DNA from: an uncultured Mucilaginibacter sp. | GTDB lineage: Bacteria; Bacteroidota; Bacteroidia; Sphingobacteriales; Sphingobacteriaceae | Direction: 5' to 3' | Assembly: GCF_903913935.1 (NCBI RefSeq) | Contig: NZ_CAIWNH010000217.1 | Location: 1-43,608 of the forward strand | DNA: 43,608 bases | Shown here: piece after piece, positions 16,708-25,412 of the stretch | How positions within the stretch are numbered: the first letter of the stretch is position 1 | How the letters are laid out: each line of letters opens with the position of its first letter | Notes under the pieces: generated by a model | Told to the model about the DNA's origin: nothing | What the model saw: the letters and a program-made list of their open reading frames with translations, nothing else | Database searches by the model: none | Position numbers and translations under genes: made by a program

Positions 16708-17847
16708 TTATTCAGCCGGTGCAAACTTCAAACAAACGGGATTGCCTATTTCGAGGCCGCCTGCCAGTCTGAATAATTTACCTGAAGCTTTATCGATCAG
16801 GTAAACAAAGATCATATCGCTGCCCTGGTTGGCGACTACCATGAATTTGCCCGTAGGGTCAATGGCAAAATCGCGCGGGTTTTTACCATCCGTTGTTACG
16901 CGCTGGCTAAATATCAATTTGCCGTTATCCGGGTCAATTGCATAAACAGATATCTCATTGGTGTCTAAACGATTGGATGCGTATAAAAACCTTCCGTCCG
17001 GCGAAATATGGATTGCAGCTCCCGCAGTTTGCCCTTTAAAACCATCGCGAAGCAAAGTAATGGATTGGGTTTCTTTCAATTTACCGTTATCATAATCGAA
17101 AACATGAACATTTGAACCCATTTCAGTTACCAGGTAAACATGTTTTTTATCATTCGAAAAAACAATATGCCGCGGTCCTTCACCCCCGGGTACGCTTACA
17201 AACGGTTCATCAGCGGGGGTTAATGGCTCAGGGTGCGACGCGTGATAACGCATCACATTCAATTTATCAGTACCCAGATCGCTGTACAAAAGATATTTTT
17301 CATCGGGCGATAACTGGGCAATATGCACATGCGGGCCTTCCTGCCTGTCCTTGTTAACGCCCTGGCCCTTGTCCTGGATCAATTGAGAAACAGGCGCCAG
17401 CGAGCCATCTTTATTAACCGGCAAAACAGCCAGGTTACCGCTGCTGTAGTTGGCAACAAAAATATTTTTTTGGTCTTTATCCACCGAAACGTAGCATGGG
17501 TCGGCGCCTCTTGTTGATTGCTTATTTATAAAAACAAGTTTACCCAGTTTCGGGTCGAAAGTAAATGAGCTCACTGCGCCATCTTTCCCGTCTTCATTTA
17601 CAGCATAAACAAATTTGCTATCACCTGACAAGGTGAGATAGGAAGGATTGCTTACGTCATCAATTTCATTTAAATATGCAAGCTTGCCTTTTTCAGCATA
17701 AAAACGATATACATAAATGCCTTTGCTTTTCCCCTTGGTATAAGTGCCTATAAGCAGGTCGAAAGTGGTTGGGGTAGTTTTTTTATGCTGGGCATAAGTA
17801 AATACCGGGCAGATCAGCGAAATTATTAGCAGGAGCTTTCTCATCAT
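16708..17847 (-). CDS. Lactonase-family beta-propeller (6-phosphogluconolactonase-like)
   Basis: The product belongs to the Pgl/lactonase family of seven-bladed propellers, some of which hydrolyse 6-phosphogluconolactone. A signal peptide (ending FTYAQ) sends this copy to the periplasm, so a role in the cytoplasmic pentose phosphate pathway is doubtful. Blade-like repeats are visible: SYLTLSGDSKFVYAVNE, PCYVSVDKDQKNIFVANY, HIAQLSPDEKYLLYSD, HIVFSNDKKHVYLVTE, HISPDGRFLYASNR and FAIDPTGKFMVVANQ. Possible starts are ATGs at 17856, 17847 and 17844. I prefer 17847 or 17844, which give a normal signal peptide, over the Cys-containing extension. Confidence 0.85.
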   Translation of the reverse strand: MMRKLLLIISLICPVFTYAQHKKTTPTTFDLLIGTYTKGKSKGIYVYRFYAEKGKLAYLNEIDDVSNPSYLTLSGDSKFVYAVNEDGKDGAVSSFTFDPKLGKLVFINKQSTRGADPCYVSVDKDQKNIFVANYSSGNLAVLPVNKDGSLAPVSQLIQDKGQGVNKDRQEGPHVHIAQLSPDEKYLLYSDLGTDKLNVMRYHASHPEPLTPADEPFVSVPGGEGPRHIVFSNDKKHVYLVTEMGSNVHVFDYDNGKLKETQSITLLRDGFKGQTAGAAIHISPDGRFLYASNRLDTNEISVYAIDPDNGKLIFSQRVTTDGKNPRDFAIDPTGKFMVVANQGSDMIFVYLIDKASGKLFRLAGGLEIGNPVCLKFAPAE

Positions 17848-17884
17848 ACAATACATTGGTTATTGCACGCAAGATAGTATTTTG

Positions 17885-17961
17885 AGGTGAAAGGAAAAAG
17901 GTTAAAGGCGAAAGGCAGAACATTAATGATTCTTTTACCTTTCGCCTTTTACCTTTCACCT
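17885..17961. repeat. GAAAGG-word palindrome after the pseudouridine synthase gene
   Basis: Left arm 17885-17916 (AGGTGAAAGGAAAAAGG, AAAGGCGAAAGG) and right arm 17932-17961 (CTTTTACCTTTCGCC, TTTTACCTTTCACCT) are nearly exact reverse complements around a 15-nt loop. This is the best-matched member of the GAAAGG family and lies just past the minus-strand stop at 17964. Confidence 0.7.
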
Positions 17962-17963
17962 AA

Positions 17964-19478
17964 TTAAATAAGGTGTTTCAATTGTATGATCTCGCTTTCG
18001 TCAAGGTACCTCCAGCGTCCGCGGGGAAGGTCCTTTTTGGTAAGGTTGGCGTAAACCACCCGGTCGAGTTTTACTACTTCGTACCCCAAATGTTCGAAGA
18101 TCCGGCGTACAATACGGTTTTTACCGCTGTGGATCTGGATGCCAACTTCTCTTTTTGATCCCCCGGATACATACGAAACCGAATCAGGTTTTATTAAACC
18201 ATCCTCCAGTTCAAGGCCGTAGGTGATCTTGTTAAGGTCGCCTTGGGTAAGGCTTTTGCTTAATTCAACCTGGTATAATTTAACAATATTGTTACGCGGA
18301 TGCGATAGTTTATCAGCAAGATCGCCGTCGTTGGTCATTAAAAGCAGGCCGGTAGTATTCCTATCTAAACGCCCGATAGGGTAGATCCGCTCCTTGCTGG
18401 CTTTTTCAACCAGGTTCATTACCGTGCGGCGCTCATGCGGGTCTTCTGTTGTAGTAATATAATCTTTTGGTTTATTTAACAATACATAAACCATTTTCTC
18501 GCGTTTCAGCATTTCGCCATTATAGCGCACCTCATCTTTCAACGGATCAACTTTATGGCCCAATTCTGATATCACTACACCATTTACGGATACAACGCCG
18601 GCTGCAATCAACTCATCAGCCTTACGGCGCGAACAGATGCCTGCGTTTGAAATATAACGATTCAGCCTGATCAGGCCTGTATCCTTACTTTCTACAGCTT
18701 TTTTACGGCCGCGTAAAGTTTTTGCCGGCGCGTCCTGGTCGGGTGTAATTTTATCGTAGCTTGGTTTTGAACGTTGCGGGCGATCAGCACTAAAGGGCCT
18801 GTCAGCTTCCCGTTTTTTAAATCCTCCGGCGCCGCCTGGTGCAGGCCTGTCAGCTTCCCGTTTTTTAAATCCTCCGGGGCCGCCTGATGCAGGCCTGGCA
18901 GAAAACTTTTTATCTGCGGGTTTACCACCGCCAAAACTTCTTTTCGGTTTTTCGTCACCACTAAATTTTGATGGCGCCGATCTTTCTCTTGATGTAAATG
19001 CTTTTTTGCCTCCTGATGACTCACTGCCGAAGCTCTTTGGCGGGCGGGCATCGTTATCGGCTACGCGACCTGTATAAGGCCTGCTCTTGGGTGCAAATGG
19101 TTTCTTTCCGCCCGATGATTCGCCGCCGAAACTTCTTTTTGGCCGGTCATCATTATCAGCAGGGCGCCCGGTATATGGCCTGCCCTTTGGGGTAAATGAT
19201 TTCTTTTCGCCGCCGCTAAAGCTGCTCGCAGGTTTGTCGCCATCACTTTGCCTGCTTTGATAAGGCTTGCTGCCTGAAGACGAAAAAGATCTTTTCTCGG
19301 CCGGGCGCTCGCTGTAATCTTTGCGGGGTGGTTTGCTGCTATCGGAGCGATCGCTGCTTTTTGCAGAATTTCCCCGTGATGAGGATGCTCTTTTTGGCCT
19401 GTCATCGGACTTTGAAGCCCTGTTTGATGATCTGCCGGATTGGTCGTTACGACTGCTCCCTGGTTTCTTAAATACCAT
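17964..19478 (-). CDS. rluB: RluB-like rRNA pseudouridine synthase with long repetitive N-terminus
   Basis: The catalytic part (about 268-504) has an S4 RNA-binding domain (LIRLNRYISNAGICSRRKAD) and the RsuA/RluB-type synthase domain. The signature GRLDRNTTGLLLMTNDGD holds the catalytic Asp. Such enzymes convert uridine to pseudouridine in 23S rRNA. Residues 1-265 are unlike a folded domain: rich in Ser, Arg, Lys, Gly and Pro, with internal repeats at about 100-131 and 133-164 (RPYTGRxADND, ESSGGKK) and at 201-227 (GGFKKREADRP twice). Basic tails of this kind occur in Bacteroidota homologues and may bind RNA. The exact rRNA target is not proven. Confidence 0.88.
   Translation of the reverse strand: MVFKKPGSSRNDQSGRSSNRASKSDDRPKRASSSRGNSAKSSDRSDSSKPPRKDYSERPAEKRSFSSSGSKPYQSRQSDGDKPASSFSGGEKKSFTPKGRPYTGRPADNDDRPKRSFGGESSGGKKPFAPKSRPYTGRVADNDARPPKSFGSESSGGKKAFTSRERSAPSKFSGDEKPKRSFGGGKPADKKFSARPASGGPGGFKKREADRPAPGGAGGFKKREADRPFSADRPQRSKPSYDKITPDQDAPAKTLRGRKKAVESKDTGLIRLNRYISNAGICSRRKADELIAAGVVSVNGVVISELGHKVDPLKDEVRYNGEMLKREKMVYVLLNKPKDYITTTEDPHERRTVMNLVEKASKERIYPIGRLDRNTTGLLLMTNDGDLADKLSHPRNNIVKLYQVELSKSLTQGDLNKITYGLELEDGLIKPDSVSYVSGGSKREVGIQIHSGKNRIVRRIFEHLGYEVVKLDRVVYANLTKKDLPRGRWRYLDESEIIQLKHLI
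18796..18896. repeat. 48-bp in-frame tandem repeat in the rluB-like gene
   Basis: Two adjacent 48-bp copies (18796-18843 and 18844-18891) plus a few extra bases encode a 16-residue unit containing GGFKKREADRP. The copies differ at only a few bases, indicating recent duplication inside the low-complexity tail. Confidence 0.85.
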
Positions 19479-19513
19479 AGTTTTTAATTTAGCGCTTTCT
19501 CAGCGTGAAGGGT

Positions 19514-19521
19514 CAAAGTTA
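19514..19521 (-). promoter_or_regulatory. -7-like box upstream of the rluB-like gene
   Basis: The minus strand reads TAACTTTG, a full match to TAnnTTTG, 35 bp before the ATG at 19478. No TTTG was found at the expected upstream distance. Confidence 0.4.
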
Positions 19522-19639
19522 CTGTTTTTGGGGCGATAATTATAATTTTTTTCAACCGCTCAAAATCTTGCTTTAGAGCTTTTAAAGCGTGTTTTTGAAC
19601 CAAAAACCAATGTTTTCAAAAGTCACAAAAAGCTAAGTA

Positions 19640-19671
19640 TTTGATAATGTGCTTTATGTAAATTACCTTTG
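19640..19671 (+). promoter_or_regulatory. Complete Bacteroidota promoter for the lytic transglycosylase gene
   Basis: TTTG at 19640-19643, a 20-nt spacer, then TACCTTTG at 19664-19671 match the TTTG-N19-21-TAnnTTTG consensus of the primary Bacteroidota sigma factor. Transcription should begin near 19675. This excludes the TTG at 19669 as a start codon and favours the ATG at 19699. Confidence 0.75.
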
Positions 19672-19698
19672 CAGCACATTCTACCAAATGTACAGCTT

Positions 19699-20499
19699 AT
19701 GATAAAAAAAGAAATGACTAAAAAACACTTGATTACGTGCTCCGTAATAATTGTGCTGGTTATCATTTCAACGCTTAATATTTACAGCGCAATGGGAAGC
19801 AAAATAGCAGTTGAACCGGCATTAAAGCCGGTGGATACTGTGGCCGCCCCCATTATAAAAGCTGTAAATTTTGTCCCAAAAAGCATTGCAGCCGAAAATG
19901 ATTTTAGCTTCGCTAACGAAGCTTTACCTATTAATGATGCCAGTGTAAAACGCAAATTACAGCGTTCGCTTGTTAAGCATAATTTCAGAAATATCAGGAC
20001 AAACATCCTCCAGACAAAAGCCTTGCAATTATTCCCCATCATTGAACCTATTTTAAAAGCTTACGGCATTCCCGAAGACTTTAAATATATCCCTCTGGTT
20101 GAGTCGGGCCTTTGCGAAGGTACATCTCCAAGGGGAGCAAAGGGAATATGGCAGTTTATGCCAGGCACGGCGCGCACTTATGGCCTGAAAGTTCGGGACG
20201 GGGTTGATGAGCGTATGAATACCCGCAAATCTACCATCGCAGCTTGCAAGTACATTAAGGAACTTTATGTAGAGTTTAATAGCTGGACTTTAGCAGCTGC
20301 GGCGTATAACAATGGTGAGAACCAGATTGAAAGGGCTATAAACAGGCAAAACGAGGATAATTATTTCCTGATGCATTTGAATGGCGAAACCGCTGCCTAT
20401 GTTTATAACATTATCGCCATGAAACAAATTATCAGCCAGCCCGGAAAGTATGGCTATAAAACCTATTTAAAACCTAACGAGCTATTTGCGTATAACTGA
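19699..20499 (+). CDS. Membrane-anchored lytic transglycosylase (SLT domain)
   Basis: Lytic transglycosylases cut peptidoglycan glycan strands, forming anhydro-muramic ends. From the ATG at 19699 the product has 266 residues. An N-terminal membrane anchor (about 11-30) precedes a linker, and the SLT domain starts near residue 115: YIPLVESGL carries the catalytic Glu, then SPRGAKGIWQFMPGTARTYG and AAAAYNNGENQIERAI. The spacing is that of MltD-type enzymes, but no LysM repeats are present. An ATG at 19714 is a possible alternative start. Confidence 0.9.
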   Translation: MIKKEMTKKHLITCSVIIVLVIISTLNIYSAMGSKIAVEPALKPVDTVAAPIIKAVNFVPKSIAAENDFSFANEALPINDASVKRKLQRSLVKHNFRNIRTNILQTKALQLFPIIEPILKAYGIPEDFKYIPLVESGLCEGTSPRGAKGIWQFMPGTARTYGLKVRDGVDERMNTRKSTIAACKYIKELYVEFNSWTLAAAAYNNGENQIERAINRQNEDNYFLMHLNGETAAYVYNIIAMKQIISQPGKYGYKTYLKPNELFAYN

Positions 20500-20544
20500 T
20501 CAGTTTACCATTAGCACGTAAAAATTTATATTACGGAGCACTTA

Positions 20545-20583
20545 AAGGCCGGACTTCCAGGTGGGAGCCCGGCCTTTTTTTTA
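20545..20583 (+). terminator. Rho-independent terminator after the lytic transglycosylase gene
   Basis: AAAGGCCGGACTTCC and GGGAGCCCGGCC form a strong GC hairpin with a short loop, followed by eight T at 20575-20582. Confidence 0.85.
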
Positions 20584-20596
20584 TCTTTGCGGGGGC

Positions 20597-20702
20597 TAAT
20601 TATTGAATTAGTGAGTTAGCGAATTATTGAATTGAAATAGCTTTCGATTCCGTATGGGTGCTATATCCTAAATCAATAACTCAGTAATTCAATAATTCAA
20701 TA
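20597..20702. repeat. Imperfect palindrome of TTATTGAATT words before uvrA
   Basis: Left arm 20597-20633 (TAATTATTGAATTAGTGAG, GAATTATTGAATT) pairs with right arm 20668-20702 (CTAAATCAATAACTCAGTAATTC, AATAATTCAAT). The right arm reaches 20702, two bases before the uvrA ATG, so folding would place the ribosome-binding region in a hairpin. Confidence 0.6.
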
Positions 20703-20703
20703 A

Positions 20704-23550
20704 ATGGTAAACAAAACTATCGACCTTGGCGAGCAAAACGAAGTGGAAGTGTACGGAGCCAGGGTACATAATTTAAAAAATATAGATGTTTCTTTTCCGC
20801 GTAACCAGCTGGTGGTCATCACCGGATTGAGCGGCAGCGGTAAGTCTTCGCTGGCCTTTGATACCATTTATGCCGAGGGGCAGCGCCGGTATATGGAAAC
20901 ATTTTCGGCCTACTCACGCCAGTTTATGGGTGGGATGGAACGGCCGGATGTGGATAAAGTTTCGGGGTTGAGCCCGGTTATCGCAATCGAACAAAAAACA
21001 ACCAGTAAAAACCCGCGCTCAACTGTGGGTACCATTACCGAGATCTACGACTTTATGCGTTTACTTTTCGCCCGTACCGGCGAGGCCTACTCCTATGTAA
21101 GCGGCGAAAAAATGGAGCGCATGTCTGAAGATCAGATTTTAAAAACCATTTCCGAAAGATTCAGCGGGCAGCCGGTAAACATTCTTGCGCCTGTGGTTAA
21201 AGCCCGTAAAGGTCATTACCGCGAATTGTTTGAGCAGATCCGTAAACAAGGCTATTTAAAAGTTTACATAGATGGCGCGATGGCCGATGTGGAGCCAAAA
21301 ATGCAGGTGGATCGCTATAAAATTCATGATATTGATATCGTGGTTGATCGGCTGGTGATTGAGGAAAAAGACGCCAAACGCTTGTATACCTCTATCCAAA
21401 CCGCACTGAAGGTAGCTAAAGGGATCATCAGGATTGCCGACAAGGATAGTAACGTTTTCTACTTTAGCAAATACCTGATGGACCCGATCTCGGGGATATC
21501 TTACGACGAGCCTCAGCCAAATACATTTTCATTTAACTCGCCCTATGGGGCATGTGATAAATGCAACGGGCTGGGTTATATTTTTGAGGTGGATGAGGCA
21601 TCGGTTATTCCCAATCCTAAATTGACTATCCTTAATGGAGGCCTTGCCCCAATCGGTGAATTCCGCGAAACCTGGATCTTCCAGGTATTGAAGGCGCTTG
21701 CCAAAAAATACGAGTTCTCGTTATCAACACCGATTGAAAAACTTTCAAGAGATCACCTGGATATCATCCTGAACGGATCAACGGAAATGATAACCGTAGC
21801 CGTTGAGTACAACAAATGGAACGTGCAGAGTTACCAGGTAACATTTGACGGCATTGTGCGCATGCTGGAAGAACAGCAGGAACGCCGCGGCGACGAAGGG
21901 ATGGATGATATGGAAAACTACCGGGTATTAAAAACCTGCCCGGTATGTGAAGGTGCCCGCCTAAAAAAAGAATCACTGCATTTTAAGGTTGATGATAAAA
22001 ACATTTTTGAGCTGGCTTGCATGGACATCCGCACCCTGCAGGAATGGTTTGCCAACCTGGAGGACCGTTTAACAGATCGGCAGAATGTCATCGCCAAAGA
22101 AATATTAAAAGAAATCCGCGCCAGGATAGTTTTTTTACTGGATGTAGGTTTAAGCTATCTGACGCTCGACCGTACCGCTAAAACCCTTTCAGGCGGCGAA
22201 GCGCAGCGGATCAGGCTCGCTACGCAGATCGGGTCGCAGCTAATGAATGTGATGTACATTTTGGACGAACCGAGCATCGGCCTCCACCAGCGGGACAATG
22301 AGCGGCTGATCAATGCACTAAAAAATCTGCGCGACCTGGGTAATACCGTATTAGTGGTTGAACATGATAAGGACATGATCCTGCATGCCGACCATGTAAT
22401 TGATATGGGCCCGGCAGCAGGCGTACACGGCGGTGAAATTGTTGCGCAAGGCACACCTGCCGAATTAATGAAACAGCATACCCTCACTACCTCCTATATC
22501 AATGGCGAGCGCGAAATCGCCATCCCTGAAAAGAGACGTGAAGGGACGGGGAAAATATTGAGCCTGAAAAAGGCAACAGGCCATAATTTAAAGAAAGTAT
22601 CGGTTGATTTTCCCTTAGGCAAGCTGATCGGTATTACCGGTGTATCCGGCAGTGGCAAATCAAGCCTGATCACTGAAACATTATACCCCATACTGAACCA
22701 TCATTTTTTCAGGGCTAAAAAACATCCGCTGCCCTATGAAAAAATTGAAGGTTTGGAGCATATCGACAAGGTAATTGAGATCGATCAAACACCAATCGGC
22801 CGTACACCACGTTCAAACCCGGCTACTTATACCGGGGTGTTTTCAGATATCCGCAACCTATACGTTCAATTACCTGAATCAAGGATCAGGGGTTACAAGC
22901 CTGGCCGCTTTTCGTTCAACGTAAAGGGCGGCCGCTGCGAAACCTGCCAGGGTGCCGGTTTAAAGGTAATTGAAATGAACTTTTTGCCGGACGTACAGGT
23001 TCCCTGCGAAGAATGCGGCGGCAGGCGCTACAACCGCGAGACCCTGGAAGTGCGTTACCGCGGCAAATCCATCAGCGATGTGCTGGATATGAGTATTGAA
23101 GATGCTACCACATTTTTTGAGCATATCCCTGCTATCTACCGCAAAGTAAAAACCCTTTTTGACGTTGGTCTGGGTTATATCACTTTAGGGCAATCGTCCA
23201 CTACACTATCAGGCGGTGAAGCGCAGCGTGTTAAACTGGCGACAGAACTATCTAAAAAAGATACCGGTAATACTTTTTATATTCTTGACGAACCTACTAC
23301 CGGCCTTCATTTTGAAGACATTAACGTATTGCTTGGCGTATTGAACCAACTGGTTGATAAAGGCAATACCGTACTGGTAATTGAGCACAACCTGGATGTA
23401 ATTAAAGTTGTTGACCATGTCATCGATCTTGGCCCCGAAGGCGGCTCAGGCGGCGGTAAAATATTGTTTTCCGGAACGCCGGAGGCGCTGTGTAAAGTTA
23501 AAGAAAGCTTTACCGGGCAGTTTTTGAAAAAGGAGATGAAGATCAAGTAA
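20704..23550 (+). CDS. uvrA: Excinuclease ABC subunit UvrA
   Basis: UvrA recognises DNA damage for nucleotide excision repair as a dimer with two ABC ATPase units. The 948-residue length is normal. The first unit has GLSGSGKSSLAFDTIYAEG near residue 40 and LSGGEAQRIRLATQ near 496. The second has GVSGSGKSSLITETLYP near 650 and LSGGEAQRVKLATELS near 836. Zinc-module cysteines appear as CDKCNGLGY near 280, CPVCEGARL near 418 and CETCQGAGL with CEECGGRRY near 747-772. No uvrB or uvrC is in the window. The start abuts a palindrome arm, and a terminator after the transglycosylase gene separates it from that gene. Confidence 0.97.
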   Translation: MVNKTIDLGEQNEVEVYGARVHNLKNIDVSFPRNQLVVITGLSGSGKSSLAFDTIYAEGQRRYMETFSAYSRQFMGGMERPDVDKVSGLSPVIAIEQKTTSKNPRSTVGTITEIYDFMRLLFARTGEAYSYVSGEKMERMSEDQILKTISERFSGQPVNILAPVVKARKGHYRELFEQIRKQGYLKVYIDGAMADVEPKMQVDRYKIHDIDIVVDRLVIEEKDAKRLYTSIQTALKVAKGIIRIADKDSNVFYFSKYLMDPISGISYDEPQPNTFSFNSPYGACDKCNGLGYIFEVDEASVIPNPKLTILNGGLAPIGEFRETWIFQVLKALAKKYEFSLSTPIEKLSRDHLDIILNGSTEMITVAVEYNKWNVQSYQVTFDGIVRMLEEQQERRGDEGMDDMENYRVLKTCPVCEGARLKKESLHFKVDDKNIFELACMDIRTLQEWFANLEDRLTDRQNVIAKEILKEIRARIVFLLDVGLSYLTLDRTAKTLSGGEAQRIRLATQIGSQLMNVMYILDEPSIGLHQRDNERLINALKNLRDLGNTVLVVEHDKDMILHADHVIDMGPAAGVHGGEIVAQGTPAELMKQHTLTTSYINGEREIAIPEKRREGTGKILSLKKATGHNLKKVSVDFPLGKLIGITGVSGSGKSSLITETLYPILNHHFFRAKKHPLPYEKIEGLEHIDKVIEIDQTPIGRTPRSNPATYTGVFSDIRNLYVQLPESRIRGYKPGRFSFNVKGGRCETCQGAGLKVIEMNFLPDVQVPCEECGGRRYNRETLEVRYRGKSISDVLDMSIEDATTFFEHIPAIYRKVKTLFDVGLGYITLGQSSTTLSGGEAQRVKLATELSKKDTGNTFYILDEPTTGLHFEDINVLLGVLNQLVDKGNTVLVIEHNLDVIKVVDHVIDLGPEGGSGGGKILFSGTPEALCKVKESFTGQFLKKEMKIK

Positions 23551-23592
23551 AAGTACTTGCAAACAAATTTTGCAATCGTAACTTTAAGCATT

Positions 23593-25098
23593 ATGCTGCC
23601 TTTACTAATTGCCACCCAGATCCGCGAAGCGGACGCTTATACTATCGCTCATGAACCCATTGCATCCATTGACTTGATGGAGCGGGCGTCAAAAGCGTTT
23701 GTTGGGTGGTTTATTAACCATTTTCCGGATAAAAACCACGCTATTTCTGTTTATTGCGGCACCGGCAATAATGGCGGCGACGGACTGGCTGTCGCCCGGA
23801 TGCTGCATGATCATCAGTATAAAAAGATCAATGTCAAGGTGGCGCGGTTTTCGGATAAGTCGACACCCGATTTTAATACCAATCTTGAACGGCTAAATAA
23901 AACATCTCTCAACATATCGGAAATACATCCCGGAAGCGGTTTTCCTGTTGAAGAAGGTAATGTAATTATCGACGCCTTGCTGGGTACTGGTTTAACCAAG
24001 CCACTTGAAGGCGATTACAAAAGGCTGGTCGATCATTTAAACAGTTTGGATAAAACAGTTGTGGCGGTTGATGTACCAACCGGCTTTTTTGCCGACGGTG
24101 AAATGCCCCATGGCGGCGGGGTTTTAAAAGCCGACCTGGTAATTGCTTTCCAGCAGCCAAAAATCAACTTTTTACTGCCCGAATCGGGCCCTTATATTAA
24201 ATGTTGGGAGGCGGTTAATATCGGGATTGACGAAAATTTTGTACAATCCCTCCATTCACCCTACCGGGCGGTTGAGGAAAAGGATATCCGCAAAATGCTT
24301 AAACCTCGCCACCGGTTCAGCAATAAAGGCACTTACGGGCATACACTAATCGTCGCGGGGCAGGCGGAAACCATGGGAGCGGCATTGCTCAGTGCCTCTG
24401 CTTGCGTTTATGCGGGATCAGGGTTAACTACGGCCTGTGTGCCGCAAAGCGGGCTACACGCCTTAAATAGTTATATGCCCGAAATTATGGCGGTGGTAAG
24501 GCACGATATGGAATTGCCGGAAATAGAATGGGATAAATTCAGCGCCATTGGTATTGGCCCCGGGTTGGGGAAAGACGAACTTGCTGTAGAACTGATAACA
24601 GATGTTTTTACCAATTACAAAAAACCTATGGTTATTGATGCGGATGCGCTTAATTTGTTAGCGATCCACAGGGAATTGTGGCGGTCTGTACCGCAAAACT
24701 CCATTTTAACGCCGCATATGAAAGAGTTTGACAGGCTTTTTGGCGACCACGGCAACTGGTGGCAACGCATTCAAACCGGCATCGTAAAAGCGAAGGAACA
24801 TGCTATCTATATCCTGTTAAAAAATGATTATACAATAGTGATCAGCCCTGCCGGAAAAGTGTTTTTTAACACCACCAGTAACCCGGCAATGGCTGTAGGC
24901 GGCATGGGCGATGTGCTGACGGGAATCATTTCAGCCCTACTGGCACAACATTATACATCTGAAGAAGCATGTATATTGGGCGCCTTTCTGCACGGGAAGG
25001 CGGGTGATGAACTGGCCTTGCCCAACAAAATGAATGTGGTACCGCCTTCGCAGGTTGCAGCCCGCATACCTTTTACCATGGCAAAGTTAATGGCATAA
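23593..25098 (+). CDS. nnr: Bifunctional NAD(P)H-hydrate repair enzyme Nnr
   Basis: Nnr restores damaged NAD(P)H hydrates. Its N-terminal epimerase half (YjeF_N; GTGNNGGDGLAVARML near 53) interconverts the R and S forms, and its C-terminal dehydratase half (YjeF_C) removes water using ADP or ATP. GIGPGLGKD near 317, IDADALNLLA near 346 and NPAMAVGGMGDVLTGIISALL near 434 identify the second half. I start it at the ATG at 23593 (501 residues). A TTG at 23557 would add 12 residues without family support. It follows uvrA by 42 bp and may be co-transcribed. Confidence 0.93.
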   Translation: MLPLLIATQIREADAYTIAHEPIASIDLMERASKAFVGWFINHFPDKNHAISVYCGTGNNGGDGLAVARMLHDHQYKKINVKVARFSDKSTPDFNTNLERLNKTSLNISEIHPGSGFPVEEGNVIIDALLGTGLTKPLEGDYKRLVDHLNSLDKTVVAVDVPTGFFADGEMPHGGGVLKADLVIAFQQPKINFLLPESGPYIKCWEAVNIGIDENFVQSLHSPYRAVEEKDIRKMLKPRHRFSNKGTYGHTLIVAGQAETMGAALLSASACVYAGSGLTTACVPQSGLHALNSYMPEIMAVVRHDMELPEIEWDKFSAIGIGPGLGKDELAVELITDVFTNYKKPMVIDADALNLLAIHRELWRSVPQNSILTPHMKEFDRLFGDHGNWWQRIQTGIVKAKEHAIYILLKNDYTIVISPAGKVFFNTTSNPAMAVGGMGDVLTGIISALLAQHYTSEEACILGAFLHGKAGDELALPNKMNVVPPSQVAARIPFTMAKLMA

Positions 25099-25130
25099 AA
25101 AAAGCCGCATGTATTGGTGCGGCTTTTTTA
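25098..25130. terminator. Bidirectional terminator after nnr
   Basis: AAAAAAGCCGCA and TGCGGCTTTTTT form a 12-bp perfect stem around an 8-nt loop. A-rich on one side and T-rich on the other, it can stop transcription from both strands. It begins at the last base of the nnr stop codon. Confidence 0.85.
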
Positions 25131-25412
25131 ATTAACTATTAACTGCTCTTATAAGAACAAAATACTCTAAATTTAATTTGCGCAGGTTGTTCACTTTTTC
25201 CTGGTCTATCACTCTTTATTTAACCTGCTACAACTATAAGACATTTTAACTGCCTTTATAGTTACAATTAAAACGTAAAAAATAGTTTTTATTATTTTAA
25301 AAACTATAGATAATAACAAACTGATTTACATTAATGTTTTGTAAATTTTAAATTACGAAGAAATTTTACAGGACTAGCAGGGAGAAATGTTGCCCGGAAA
25401 AACAATCCCGGA
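25131..25412. other. AT-rich gap with repeated AACTAT/ATAGTT dyads
   Basis: No gene is seen in these 282 bp between convergent nnr and the anti-sigma gene. Two nested dyads share one word: AACTATAA at 25232-25239 with TTATAGTT at 25256-25263, and ATAGTTTTTA at 25282-25291 with TAAAAACTAT at 25298-25307 (10-bp perfect arms, 6-nt loop). They may help end transcription of the anti-sigma operon. Confidence 0.45.

Noticed and set aside
18796-18896. Direct repeats that might be taken for a short CRISPR-like array
   Set aside because: The copies are adjacent without spacers, have a period of exactly 16 codons, and keep the reading frame; it is a coding tandem repeat.
19669-19698. TTG start extending the lytic transglycosylase by 10 residues
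   Set aside because: The TTG is part of the -7 promoter box (TACCTTTG) and would precede the transcript start.
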